From contig NMRA01000013.1 in assembly GCA_002633005.1 (NCBI GenBank), positions 975,474 to 1,039,473 of the forward strand: a stretch of 64,000 bases of DNA. The letters are read 5' to 3'. This stretch comes from Phoronis australis (Eukaryota > Phoronida > Phoronidae). Shown here piece by piece: positions 24,701 through 39,700 of this stretch. Position 1 is the stretch's first letter. The number at the start of each line of letters is the position of its first letter. Under the pieces are notes generated by a model. It saw only the letters and a list, made by a program, of their open reading frames with translations. It was not told where the DNA came from and did not search any database. Made by a program: the position numbers and the translations under genes.

Positions 24701-27700
24701 CCTAGTTTTGTACTTTGCCACTAGGTGGAGTCTTGCAGTAGTTGGTGCTGCAGGGCTTACCATCTTCATTTTCTTTGGTGACCTGGTAGAAATGCTGGTT
24801 GCCACGAAGTCGACATGCCAAATTTGAGCAGGCTCTCAAAAATACTACAGACAGTATACGGATGGAAGTCAGAACCCTTTGGCAAAAATTGGGATAGCCC
24901 GACCATGTTCACCTGAGTCGGGAGGTGATCCTGTGCACAGGATAGTGGGCTGGGGAAGTTGGCAGTTGTTCAAGTGCGCTGATTTTCCGTTAAAGCAACA
25001 TAGACGATACAGGTATTTTTTGTAGTATTACTACCAATGTGTACCAGTGTACAGCTTTGACAGTGAGTTCAATGTCTGCTAATGGCAACTTATTCTGACA
25101 CTTTTTGTCCCACCACAGTCCAACCAGACCATACTGGGGGTGATGGGCGTGGACGTCACCACGAAGGACATGGAGTCGCAGACACCTAAAAGGGAGGTGA
25201 GTAGTTTGGCCAACAACCTTCAGTTCGGAATGGTATCTCAAAAATGATTTATCCGGAATGCAAGGAATTTTTGGTAGTGACATTTCTGTAAAATTTGGAA
25301 CACTGAATGTTTTCTTGTAGTTATTTTGTTTTTAGATGTGTGTGAAATGATGGATGATGCCTCAATTTTTACATTATCTCATTCATGTGTTGGTAATTTT
25401 TTTTTCTTTTTTTTATAATTCTTGATACAAAAGCCGAAATAGTAAAATGTGGAACAATTTATTGTCCGTATCCAAAATGTTACTTTTCCCTGTATTTTGA
25501 TTTGTATGTTTTCGGCATCACTAAAATACGTGTGAAAGCGATAGTGGGGGTGCTTAAAATGTTTAATATTTTGAAATTATAGTAATTATTTAACGTGAAC
25601 CCAAAGATGTGGTGCTGTAAAAACAATCTGTAAACTCGGGCAAAGTCATGTTTCTTATTCAGTTTGCAATTTCCATTTGTTGCTGCTATATTTCTTTATT
25701 TTTTTAGATTGGTATCCGCGGTTACGCTTTTGCAATCAATGCCAACGGCTTCATAGTGTTCCACCCCAACTTGAAGGGACAGGTACAGTGATTTTTAATG
25801 TTGATTGAGAATTAGGTTTTTGAATATCCAAACTACTTTTTGTGAACTTAATATTTTGTATATGCGTGTATTTATGCCAATGTGCCGTTATCCAAAGTAG
25901 TATGATTTATTTCTAAGATAGATTTTTGTCCTTGTGTTTTTCATGTGGTAGCATGCACCTTAGCCTCACTTTATACATGTAGGTGGTGTTGGCTATTTCC
26001 TTGCGGGTGTTTTATGGGCTTTTATTCATTTTTATCACTTTTCAAATAATTATTAATCAAATGCCACTGTTTTGTTACTGCTATCTAATTTCACTCTTAA
26101 ATTTCGCACCTGAGTTTACTCAAGTGTTTCACATAACAGTGTGGGCACCAAATTCCAAATATAGCTGCAGCCGGCTTCACCTGAAGGCGCATGGGCCCAA
26201 TCAGACATGTATTATGCTTTTTAATCAAAAACACCATTGACTATTAGTTGTATTGATCTGTAAGCCTGCTAGTTATTATGAAGTCATGGCTCTTGCCTAG
26301 TGATATTATTTGGTTGAGGAACTTTTTTCGCCACCATCTGCCAGAAATTCTCATTTTGAGGCTTTTGATGGCGAATGAATGACTCAGCGTGATCAGCTTA
26401 TCTTGCGAGGATGTAATGAATTCTCTGAATAATGATTTCCATGGTTTTGTTAGCATTTATATAAACAAGTCGGAAGTAATGGGCCCACATTTTGAGAACC
26501 AGATTGATGCCGTTATGCTGTGGAGAAAACTGGTTCTCAATATATGAGCGCGTTATATCTGGCTATTACCCTGTTGTGGATTTTCTCAGAATTTGGAGAA
26601 TGTTGAGTGATCTAACTTGTATTCTGATCAGTGTCTGATTATTTTGTTCGCAGCATGGCTATCTCAATGATCCTCCCAATGTGGACCTCGTGGAAATTGA
26701 ATGGAGCAGTAAGGACAAGCTAGAGGTAATTAGGGATAGTCTTGGCATCCTTCACTTGCCCAGAATTTAGGATAATACGCGAACGGTAAAGTTTCCTCAA
26801 ATTTGAACAAAAATAATGGCCAGAATTGTGTGCGTTTCTTTAAACATTCACTGTATTGCCAGAAGTGGTCGGAATTGTGCTGCGTGTTTGTTGAAGACAG
26901 CCGAACTCTGTCAAGTTTTCAAATAATCAAGGGGTTTTTTACATTAACTCTTTAAAAGCAAAATCTTAAAATTTGAACACGGGAGATTTTTTTCTTAATA
27001 AGTTTATTTACCGAGAAAGCACATCATTAGTGAATAGTAAATACGCCTGGGGTTGGGTGGTCCCAACTACATATCTTTACAGCATACTAGAGGACAATGC
27101 GTCATATAAATAGAACAAATAAGTATCTGGAAAATAACTCCTAATGATTGGACGGATAATTGGCCGAGATTATTATAAAAGGGGGAGGGAAACGGGAAGG
27201 GGAAGGACTTTCATACACTCATTCACACTTACATTCACACGGTTTAATTAACTTATTTGTTTACACTAGGTGCATGTTTATGAAAAGGTCAAATTTCTTA
27301 TAATACGACATAGAAGTGATGAAAAAATAACACCATATATTGTTTGAATCATTTCAAAAGAGATGCCTGCAAAACCCTCCACTGTTCTGAACTTTTATCC
27401 AAGGTGTCAAAAAGTATAAATTTGAACTTATTGAAAGAAGGTTGAGACCCATCTCTCGATGATGTATAAATATAATGTTGAGCATGAGTGTATATGGTAT
27501 TGAATATTTCACTTAGATTGCTAAAGAAGCAAACTAAGAAGTGGTACAAAGATGGCTCAGTGTGTAAGTTAAAAACTTTATGTACGAAATGATGTAAAGA
27601 ATTCCAGAAGCATTTAACACAGAAGCAGCTGTAAAACGTATGCTGAAAAGTCTTGACCTCGCCACAGTAGAGACATTGGTCTGTTTATGAAACATCAAAT

Positions 27701-30700
27701 ATTTTTAACTGAATTCTTTTGTGGATGAAAAAGTACTTATTAAATATTGTCAAATGAGGGTTTATGGGTAGATTGAAATAGAGATTATATATTTGTTTAA
27801 TTTTGTGTAATAGTTGAGCAAAGACACACAATTATCTGGTTTCACAGAAACTTTAATCCATGAATTGGAACTATTGAACAAAAAAATGTAATGTTATTAC
27901 AAGTAACAATCCTCCTGTTTATCCCCACTCAGAATTTTCAGAGGATAACATTGAATGAATATGTTAAACAGTTCTTCTACAAGTTTAAACCATAGGCAGA
28001 TTTTGGGGTGGAGGACTGCCCCCCCATGCCTACAGAGGTCTGACCAAAAAGTTGGCATCTACGACTTGAAACGTCATTTTGCATTAAAAAATCGCCGTTG
28101 GCTTCCTTGATCTACCAGAGTGTAGAACTAGTCTAAAGTTGGTCAACCCTCTAGCCGATGATAGCAAGCTAATTAAGTGGTCCCGCAGTTTGAGAATCAG
28201 TTTTTGCTGCTGAATAACTGACATTGAACTGATTCTCAAAATCTGGGACCCCTATAAGTGACTACTGCCCCCAATACAATGCTACCTGTTCTTCCGAGTT
28301 CCTCATGTGTGGCAAGTTTACTCAGCTGGTATAGTCATGTAATCAACTTTTTGTCCATTCCTGACAAAAATATTCTGATTTTGTTTTTATAATAATAATT
28401 ATTTTCAAGTTATCAAACTTACCACGTGTTATCATTGGTGTTTTACATTTTGTTTTTAGATGAGGAAAAGAATGATACGGAATGAAACAGGCTCTCATGT
28501 GATTGACAATTTTGTACTTTATGAAGCTGAGGTGAGTTTATTTTGTTTTTATATATTTTTGCTTGTGTGATGAAAATTATAATTTGGTTGCCTGAGACTT
28601 TTTGCAGTTATGGTCACAGTGCCCAGAGTACAAACGTTGTTCAGTTGCGTCTTGTATTTTTAGTTACAAATTGATTGTATCTAATTTTATACAACATTCC
28701 TTTTCAAAACCAGCAATGGTACGACAAAGTGGATAATGAATAAATTTTACAAACACATTTAATTTAGTAAAGTATTTTCACTCAAATTGGAAACATGCGG
28801 TGTGGTTAATGTTTTACATTGAGTTGGAGAGTGACTGAGCAGACGTAAGCGGCTGATCTTCTGACTGAATCTGACGTCCGTCTGCAATCTGGCGAAGATT
28901 AATGTGTGAACGGTGCATTTTCATTGCACGACGTGTTGTTTCAGAGATATATAAGGAAAGAAAAACTAACATACTACTTTCGTGGGATTCCGGGCACAGA
29001 ATTTAGGTAAGCTGATGCCTGAGACAGACGTCTGTCATTTTTAAACTGAGTTTAGAAAGTAGAGTAAGGGTTAGATTTCTAAGTCCTTGCCACCTTATTG
29101 TATTTTTGCTTTGTGGTCTCAGGTACGAATAACGAAGAAATAAATTTTCAAAACTGTGCTGCCTTGGAAGTGAAAAATTAGGTCACTATGTGTTGTCTGC
29201 TTAATGAGTGGATTGTTTTTGTCCTGTACATTTCGAGTCCTATGAACTAAACACAGATATCATTTCTACTCAGACAAATAGAAGTTTAGTGTTACCATAT
29301 ATTAGTGCTATAGATTTTTAGACATATTAAAACAAGTGTACACAGTCACTTTCTTTGTTTGACTTCATTATATTGATAAGAATTCAGGATGTCAAAGTCG
29401 GGGTGTCTGAAAAGAGCCATTTTGTTGGCAGCATCACCTGATCACTTGATTTCTTGCTAGGAACAAACTGCGATGGATTTGATTGTTAAGCGTGATCATA
29501 CTCAACGTGGAGTTTTGACGTTGATCAAACACAGAAGAAAACTTTTGTGCTAGAAAGTCTAAAGTTAATATAACTTACGCAATTGAAATAACATAATCCC
29601 TATTTTAGCAAGAAAAGCAGGACCTACAATAAATTTCAATTAAAGTTGTCGCACAAAATAACCTTTCCATCACAATTGTTTTATTCTTTTAATACCAAAA
29701 ATGTCTGGTATTACTGTCATGGCTACAAAATTCTAATGACAATGACTAAGCAACCTTTATTTATTAGTAAATTTTCTATTGTTTCGCCTTCATTCTCAGT
29801 CAATAAGGCTACTTTGCCGATGAATTCTGCCTGCCGTTGTGACAGGGAATTTTGGATCATTTTGCCTACCCTTTTCATGCTCTGTATTCTGCTTTCTTGT
29901 ACTTGAAGTATTGGATTTGCTATTCCGGAGGGCGTCGAGAAGTATCTCAAAGTTAAACCGGGCAGCAAAACTGCAGGTAAGAGATTATCAATCTCATCAA
30001 TTTAGGACAAAATGATGGATTAGTGAATTTTTTCTCACTGTTAGAAAAGATTGTGCGTGGGATTTTGTTGAAGCTTTGCCTTGTTCAAGTATGGTGCACA
30101 TACCTACCATCAAACTGGTACCTACTCCGCGTAAAGCGTGGCGTTCACAACAAAGTTTTAGCTTTTAAAAAGCCCTGGGGAAAGTTAAGAAATGGCAATT
30201 TTTATAATTATTTTTGTCCGTCGTTGCTGATAGTTTACCGTATGTTAAAAAGGTTCAAGGTGTACACCTTGACTGGTTCACCTGTACCTGGTTCCCAATT
30301 GCCATGGTGTCGGTGCGCAGATGGAGGTTTATTAAAATGGAGGATTTTACGTCACAGGGAAGCATTTGTATTTCGATGTCATAGATTGAAAGAGAAAATA
30401 AAAAAACGGAAACCAAAAGGCACCTTGACCTCTTCTAAGCACGATAGCACCTAAATTTAGGGTTCTTCAAGCGACCAAGAGGCTCATCTGTGTAAAGCAG
30501 TCAACTTGAGCTTGTTATCACAGTCACTGTCTAAACCTTCTCGTGTTTGCGACACTGCTTTAATCTTAGCAAATTAAAATGTATGTTTATCAAAAAATGA
30601 AAATTATAATTGAAATTATGTCTTTTGGTTGTTAAGATTGCTTGTCGTTCCGATGTACCATTTCCAGTCGGTGGCAGATCTTAGATATCATGAGGGAGGC

Positions 30701-33700
30701 CCAGCGTTTTTCATTTTGCAATATTTGCACCCTTCCCAGCATATGCATAGTAGTCACAGAGAAGTAAATTCATGGTTATTTGCAACGTAATAAATGCCAA
30801 AATTTATTTCCGTATAATTTTACTATTTATTCTCTTTGTCGTCCGCCAAAGGGGACCCCTGAGCCTCCCCTAAACCCACCACTGGTTTTCTTGCTCTTTG
30901 TTTCAATTTTGTCTTTGAATGTTTTTGTTTTTTCCTAACTTAATAATTCATAAGACTAGTACTGACTTGGTTTTATTGTTTTAGGCATTGAAGCACTTAG
31001 GTCAAACACGAGTGAGGTCATCTTAGCCCCTTGGTAAGTATAAAAAGGCATTTCCAATTGTGTCATTTTTGGAATTTTCAAAGACTGGTTAGCATGCGGC
31101 AAATAAAGTAAATTTACTAAATGTTGTTTTATAACATCTAAACATGGGAAGCAATGCTGAAATTACGCTAAAATGTCCTTAATATTTATTTTTGCGGAGA
31201 TATTTGAGAAAAGAGAACTTTACTTGTCTGCAATATGGACAGGTGTGCTAAATTAGTGACGAATTATCACATTCTTGTTTCATTAAAATGGTGACTGTCA
31301 GTGGTATGTTAAAAATTAGGTGAAAATAATTTCCAGTACTTTTTTCATTCTTCCATAGCTTCTAACAAATTTCTGTAAATCTTCACATTTTCTCGTAACA
31401 GTGACTGACAGTAGCTATGGTGCTGAATTTCAAATTATAGTAAACCAATGTTTTACGCAACAAAATATCAAATAGCATAATTGCACTTGTCCACCAAGCT
31501 TGGTCTTAGACCGTTAAACCATTGACTTTGATCACAGTTGTCAGGGATTGTAGTACTTCTCTTGTAGTAACTAAATTGTTGGCAGGGTGAACCATAACTT
31601 GTGCTTCAAGTTGGTAACTGATCAGGACAGTGTGGTACAAGTTTACAAAAGATCCCCATTACTTTCTTTTACACAAAATCACTTTGGCAAAGTCACGTAA
31701 AATGTACGTAAGAACTCCAGATACTGTCTCAGAAGTCCCCGGTACTGTATTTGATATCTGATATTGACAACGCTCCGTTTCACGTATAGTTTTTTTGTTT
31801 CCGCACAGGAATTACTGTCGTAATATCACAATTGGAAACCTGGGAAAAGTCAACGATCCTGCCGTCGTGATCGAGCAGATAGCATCAGGTGATCGAGCAT
31901 GTAAGTATTAACTATAATTAGATGTCAAGTTCCCTTAAATAAATAATGATGAATGAAAATAACAAATAGTTCAGGGCCCTCGCGTCCTTTTGGGAAATGT
32001 ACTTGTGATCGATGATAGGTGAAATTTTCCATTAGACAAAATCTCACCCAAGTTTGCTACCGATTCCCTCGCCCCTGATGATGTGGAAGTTTGCGTAATT
32101 TTTTAATGTTTTTCCGACAATGAAGGAAGATGAGCTGCATTGATCCTTAAGGCATCAAGGGCCTGTAATTATATATTAGATGGTCATAAACAAAGTAGAA
32201 ATTCAAAGTAATACAACATTGATTTGCATGAAACTGTGAAATAATAAGTCCATATAAATTACTCTCTTTTTGAGCTCATTTTTGCCACTATCAGAATACA
32301 GTACCTGAAAACTGTTAAACACATTCAATCTATCGTATTTGTCGTCTGGTACCACGGCAAATTGCAAAGACAATAAAATATTTGCTTAAATAATAAGTCC
32401 TCACCTGTTTGAACCTCAGGATAAGTCGGCTGTCTCAACAAAATAAATGCCAGGTGCAGAGAGGCTTTTAAATACAAAAAATGACAAATTACTTTGTGTG
32501 TAATAACGGGAAATTATAATTGTAAGTTAAGTCGTCCTTTTATTGAGAGGTCTCTGAGAAAGTGGTTCCTGAAAACTCACACACTGTTTTTATTGCAGGT
32601 GTTAATACGGAGGACCTTGTGCCTTACCTGTTATGGGATGCCAAGGCATGTAAAGACCTTCACAACAAATGGGTGGAGTTTGACGAAAAACACAGGTGAG
32701 AGTTCCTTTGACGTAACGCTTGATTTGGTTTTGTAAATTAAACCTGTACACCCAAGGGAGTATGAGACACTTTATTTGTGAAGTTGCATAGCTGAAAAAG
32801 GATACCAGTGAATTTTGAAGTAGACTTGTTATCTTTTGTCAGGGAATGATGTCATCAGGTCAGAGGTGGCAATCTTTTGAGTGAGTGGTTCGAATGAGCT
32901 TTTGATCCAAATTCAAGTTTTTTGAATACAAAGACCTGACATCTATAAGTGTCCACATACAAATGCATAACATTATTCCAGTGCCATCTAGTGATAGCTT
33001 TGATGACCTGAGCATCGCTAAATGATAACTACCGTGTTTGTGAATGACCGAAGTCAGCCAGAAATGTTTAAGTGACTTCACAGTTTACAGATAGAAATGT
33101 ATGTTCCTCTTGTACGGGAGTCTTGTAATTTATTTAATTGTTTACTGTTTCAAGTCTTGAAGTTGTTGTTTAATATAATCGAGAGAAATGAAAATTTAAA
33201 ATTCGTTTGAAAATGAGTGTCATATCATAAAGGTACAGGTCATTTGAAATTCAGTGCAATCTGTTTCAGAGGTGACATGGTGTTCCGTATTGTTCAAACC
33301 CTTTATGGTGGTCTTACCCGTGCATATCCTGCGTCAGGGTAAGTTTCCAGGAAACAAGTGCATGATTAAAAAGCCTTGTTGCCGTTTTCATTCTGTCATG
33401 TTGGCCATTAGATTCGGAATCATGTTGCAGAGATTCGTTGTTGTAATTTCTTTTCAAAATTTTGAGTGTCATCTTGCCTTCTTGCAAACAGGAAAGGGTT
33501 CCATCTAAGTAATGTTTTGAAGCTGGACCCAACTCGTTCCTTACCCTGATCAGATGTGATTTTGAGCTGGAAAAGAACTGACAGTTTGGGGTTGCTCAGC
33601 ACCATGCTCTGTGCATAAAATGACCAGCTAGGTCAAGTCAACAGCAATCAGGAATTAGCAGTTTTTCCCAAATCCAGAAATCCACTCTAAATTTAGTAAT

Positions 33701-36700
33701 GGACAATTTTTTGACAGAAGGATTTATTGTCCGTTCAAACTTACTCTTACTGTGTCATCCTCAGTTTGGAATTCTTTGTTTTTTGTTGGCCTTACAGAGC
33801 AAACGCATCTTATGGAGCACTAGCCATGCATGAAATGTGGAAACATTCGCTCAATCAAGCAGCAGATGCTCATGAGGGGTACCACTTTAGAGCCCCATAC
33901 ACTGCCGGTCCATTCAATCTGTCCGTCCTAATGGATCTTAATGTGACGAATCTCCACAGCGTTACTGTTGCAACAGCTGTGAGATACAAGACTGAGCGTG
34001 TCACAACTGCAGGTGAATTCCTTGGATATTTTTATTGATTCGTGAAAAGCATTTGAGGTTATGACTCAGGATCTTTCTGGCATTTTTTTAAGTTCAATGG
34101 TTTTTGTGCAAGTGAACAAAGTATGTATTAGATCATTGTGCAATCATAGTGCCATTGATGGCTTTTTAGCTTGTCTGACCAATTAGAACGCAGCATTCTT
34201 GACACACCTTCTTTTCCAAGCTGCCATTTTGCCCAACAAACAACACGTTGCTGGGTGAAACTTGTTGGGTTTTTTGTCGACATTTCGCCAAGAGGCGGAG
34301 CTTGTGATTGGTCAGTTGTCTACATGATAGACTGTAATGTTTTCTCTTCTTAGTTCTCGTGGCGCAGTTGTCAGCAATCAAGCTTCACGCGTTCCTGACA
34401 AATCTCACAAACGATGAGGCAGATGTGTGCTCCGATGACCTGACAGTCGATTGTTACCTATTGGACGAGGGTGCCTTCATAGTGTCTACTAATCAGGAAC
34501 TACAGACTACAGGACGCTTCCTGGGCAGAGTTGACACCAGTCTCATGAATGCTCTCGTCAATAATTCCATCTTCAAAAAGTAGGTGGAGTTAAGCTAGTA
34601 AGGAAGGTCCAGTGGAGTCTGTGAGTTTAGTGTTGGTTTTGTACGGCAACAATATAAAGGTTAAGTATGCCCTCCCGCCTAATTGGTGTGAGCTAGACTG
34701 GTAGCGTCCAAGGTCAGTCCCCTGGTACATAGCGGAAACTAGACAGCTCTGGGGCCTGTTCCAACAAAACTGACTTAGATAAGAAATCTTAAGTTTTAGT
34801 AAGTTTCAAGATAAAACTTAAATTAGTCTTGAGACTGTTTTAAGAAAGAGATCTTAAGATTAAATTAAGTTTTTGATAAAAGTTATATCTTAATTTTATT
34901 ATCTTACCAGATGTTGAAGTTTGGAAGTATGGAAGTTAAGACAAATCTTAGACTTAAGTCAAAAATGAACTTAAGTCAGTTTCTTTAAATGGGCCCCTGA
35001 TCTATTCTGGCTAAGAATTGTAGATAGAAATGATGTCGGGTAACTTAGCCATGAAGGCTGCCTTTGTCAACAAGGACACATATTGGTCCCCTCATCACAA
35101 TAAATGTGTTTTACTTTTAATTCTGCGTTGATGAATGCTGGGTAATAGCAACATGTTTAAAATCCATGTATGCTGCTTTGGTGTTAGTTCTTAGTATATG
35201 TGTAGCACTGAAAGACACCTATCAGGCTAGTCAGATCATGTGACTTTCCAAATAAGGAGGTCGACACTGCCAGGTACTTGACAGCTGACCACACTCGGAG
35301 GCTAGAATGAGGCTTGATCAGTTTTGTGCTTGGCTATTGTCTTAACCAGAAGTTTTTTAATGGGATTCTGGTTGAGATCGTTTTTTAAGAAAAGAAAAAT
35401 TCTTTCCTTCGCAAAATAACACTGAGTTTCTGTTGTTTTTGCTTTTAGAACTGTATTCTGGGATCACCAAGCAGCCTGTCCACCCGAGAAAGCCACTGTG
35501 AGTGCTGGGCCAAGGACTCTTACTGTGGTGAGTTGAATAATGATTGTGATAGAAGCCTCTCTATGCTAGAGCACTGAATGGGAGATCTGGCTTTGTGTGT
35601 TTTTTATTCTTACCAATAGATGTCTATACGTGTTGTTGAGCATTCTGGGTAATGAAAATTGAGCACCTTCTTGTTCTCATATAGCCTGGGTACTGTAAAA
35701 ATGAGGATAAGTTGGACAGATTTTTGCTGAACTTTGTCATACTCTGCCTAAGTTTGACACAATTTATATCACAATTATTCAACAGGAACAAGGTATTGTA
35801 GTTGTGGAATTTATGTCAGAGATGAATTTAGACAGATCCCATAGATATCAGCCTTGTACAAGAGCTATTGAAAGAGTTTTGGGGATTTTAGATGGAATTA
35901 TCTGCCTATCAGAAAGTATATTAAGTGTATTTAGATGCCCTATTGCACTTAAAATTGAAGTTTTGTTGAAGTTAGACATTATGGCCTATTTTGAAATGTC
36001 CTGTGCATTTAATCATTCAGCAAGAAGTTCAACGAACTCTGTTAGAAATTGACCCGAGGCAGCATTTTCGCGGCGTTAACACAATTCATCTAAACTCAAG
36101 AAGATGCATGTTGAGTTAAAACTTTGGGATTGACCTTGGACGCTATTGCACGTGACAGATAAAACCCAACGAACGAAAGTCAGGCATTTCATTTCGTGGT
36201 TATCAATTTTTGTTGATCGCTTTTCCTAAGTTTGTATTGTGCTTTGGTCTGTGGTAGTGTACATAGGTTCCAAGAAATGAAAACAGACCTCAAAAATCTG
36301 TTATTGTTGAAGGAGTGGGCGACAAGGGTTTTACGACTGATAACATAAATACGTGTTTTAGTATTTCAGTCTTGGAGGGGGTAACTAATACTAACAATGG
36401 CATAAAAGCCTTTCCCACTGGCTCCGAAATTTCAGTCAAGGAACACTTAACTTTGGCCTTTGGATCGAAGTTAACAGCGTGAGTTTACACCAGAGTAAAG
36501 ACTAAGGTGATTTAACAGTGGTCAACGCTTAACTTTGGTACCACCAAAGTTATCGGTAGAGGTCACTGCATTTGCCAACAGTGGGCGGTGTCTGTTTAGT
36601 ATATGTNTTTTTAATTCTATGTTTCTGTGGTGCTTTAAGCAACTGGTGTATAGGATGTGCTTGTATTATGAACATTACTCACATTTTGCCCCTAGCCTAT

Positions 36701-39700
36701 TGAGGAGACAATGACCATGCCTTTCCATTTTGCAAAGTATGCCCTCTACTGGCCACTTAATGGTACCAATAAATAACCCTAGAAGGATACCGTATGCGGT
36801 GCAATTGTGGGCGCATTTCAACGCTCCGCGTTGCTCTTGTTTCTTGATAGGGAGTTACTCAAAATAAATGATATAACGTTCTTCTCCATACCGTCATCCC
36901 ATAAGGATTTCTTAGAAATTGTGGCCATTCGTTATTATGTTAGAAGGCTTTGAAAATTGAAAAGAATGACAATTATTTTTGTTCAAAATTGGACAGGTGA
37001 AATTTTTTCCATACTCAAACTTGTTTACCCGGGCTCAAGTTTGGAGGGGCTCAGGGCGGCCCCTTCAAAATGATGGGATTTGACACTGTGTTCACTGTCT
37101 CGCTGATTCCTTGGATGATCCATTAATGGTGAAATCAAATTAATGTCGTTATACAAAATGCTTGTGATACAGGATGTATAGCTAAGTAATCTGCATTTCA
37201 GTTCTGGAGTAGTTACAAAGACGAAAATGTCTCCCTAACTTCCCGAGTTTCATTTAAAGTGGCTTTTGATTTAGACCACTTACCGCTTCGAAATTGGTCT
37301 GAAATTGTTTCTGATAGTCATTGGAGGAGATTTAAGGGCTTTGAAGTAACTGGAAGTTCGTTATCGCCCGAGACTGGGCTTCTTAAGTTGGCTTGTCATA
37401 ACGCGTCGTTTTATGCGCTGAGCCTGGTGTCAAATAATGAACTTTGAATTCTTTGCAAACCTAGAAATGACCTTTCATGTAAGTAAGGGCAAAAGTGTTA
37501 GTTATAAGCAGTCAAAGTGAAATGTTCACTTTTCAGGTGAAATGTAGGTTGGCAGTGGCTTTAATTACAAAGTTTTCTTTATCGTTTACAGTACAAGACA
37601 GAAGTGATCGAATAAAATACAGTTTTCCCGTCATGGCTGCTATTGGTATTAACTGTTACAAAATTACGGTGTGGTTTAGCCAGTGTTGTTTATTGCCCGT
37701 CATTCTTGGTCATGAGTGGAGACTTTATTGACAATGAATTTCGCTTCCACCTAGCCATCACGATGGAGGAATTCAGGGTCATTTTGTCGGAATGCATTTG
37801 ACTTGTACTGTACAGTATTCCCCTTGTTCACTCTTGAGAACCTTGTATTTCAGCCATTGTTTTATGAAGCACTCAGTCTCAATTGGTGGACAGCAGGGAT
37901 CACATGGTTGTGGATGAACTTTAACCTCTATAACATGCTGTTCTCATCCCCGTCAAGCTTTGGTGAGTTGAACATACACAGCCTCAAAACATCTAACAAG
38001 AAATTAAAATCCACTCATAGTTTTTTATCTTAATTTATAACATAAAATACCAAATGAGTTTTAATGGCATTGACTACGGCCGTCACGTTTCAACTGATGT
38101 TGGTGAGCCTTTATTAGCTTTTTTGTCATAAAAATAAAATGAATATATTCCTGTTGGAATTTGATTCGAACACACTATGTACAGTGCAGTTCATAATTTT
38201 TTTATCAGACGGGCATCATCTAGATGGTGGCTTCAAAGGGTTGGTGTTTAATTTGCCTCTCTGGGAAGCTGGCATCCAAGACCCCCGTCTTCTAGGCATC
38301 CGGTTGTTGATCTTAGTGATCGTCATATCAACAACTTACCATATGATGGGATGTTCACTTGTTTCATAGAATAATATTATCAATGAAAAAGTAAATACAT
38401 TTTTCTCGGTTGCATGTGGTCTGTCATGTCCACCATAGTTTTAAATTTTATCCATCGGAAGTCGCTTCCATGCGTTTAAATTGCTTAAAGGTTGTGCAGT
38501 ACATAGCCACGATAATTAAAAAATTGTCATGAATTTACTTTCATGACGGCAAGATGCCTGTGAAATTCATTGCTACAATAGTTATCCATCAGTCTGATGG
38601 CGTCGTCATTGTCGCTAAAACAGCTTTTTTAAATTATCTCTTATGACAGGAAACTTGGTAATAGCTGAATGTAACATGCCCGCATTTTGAGAACCAGTTT
38701 TACCCATTGAATAACAGGCATTAAGATGGTTCTCAAAATGCGAACATGTTATGTCCAACAATTGCTGGAAACAGGTACTGTGCCTGCTTTTTTCCAATGT
38801 GTACTGCTGTTTGTCAGATGTTATCAAGAATGATTTTTCGTGTTTGTTAACAATTCTAGTGTCAGCTGAGTTGGGCACGGATGCGTTCACCAATCGAAGC
38901 TGTACCAACGAGACATATCAGTATCACTACGCACTCAGCAACTCCTCGTTTCAGGGCAGCATATCTTGCAGCCTCGATTGTAGTCGGTAAGATGTTCTCG
39001 GTGGTGTTGCCGTGGTTACTGATAAATTTGATGGTTGTTGTAAATAATTCTGGACTTAGTTGTCTAGGTGCCAGCTTAGATATGTCTCAGTGGGCACTTT
39101 ATTTATACGATTGTATTATTTTCCATATTTTGATATTGAGTGCTGTTGATGTTTTGCTGTGATCAAAGAATTTTAATCATCTCTGCTCTATTTATATGGT
39201 ACAGTCATGGAACCCACTTAATGTTTTCTTGAATAAATGATTCAACAAAGGTGATTCTCACATGTTAGCGTGAGTATTTGATTTTCTGTTGAGAGATTAA
39301 CCCAATTCATCTTAAACTCATTTGCCTTATCAGATTTTGGCGCCTTAGGTAAAAATCAATCGTTTCAGGTTTACCTGTATTACTCTGAGTCTCCACCTAG
39401 CATGAGTAACTTATCGCAGTGGTTATGATCACCGCCAAGTCGAAACCTGCTTAATGGAACATCTGCCTTTTATCATAATTTATGTCGCAGCTGAGGGTAC
39501 GACATAAAGAGTTCATCACTGTATCGTGTTTCATTGACATTTTTTTTACGTTTTGTTCATGCTTCTGATGATTGTGTGTTTGACGCTTTATTTCAGAACA
39601 TTTTTACACACCTGGGCACGCAGTGTCTTGGTTACCTTTCAGTATGCTCCCACGTTAGTTGCATTCACCTTCCAAATAGCTTCTCGTTGCTTTGTAATTT

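Noticed and set aside
30023-30454. 143-codon + strand open frame after exon E17
   Set aside because: It lies in an intron, starts past the E17 donor in unrelated sequence and has no family similarity. A palindrome (tcaaggtgtacaccttga) sits inside it.
38209-38369. Longer open frame after the tttatcag acceptor as an alternative to exon E26
   Set aside because: E25 joins directly to E26 in phase and restores family similarity; the longer frame has none. Only the 18-nt microexon idea was kept, at low score.
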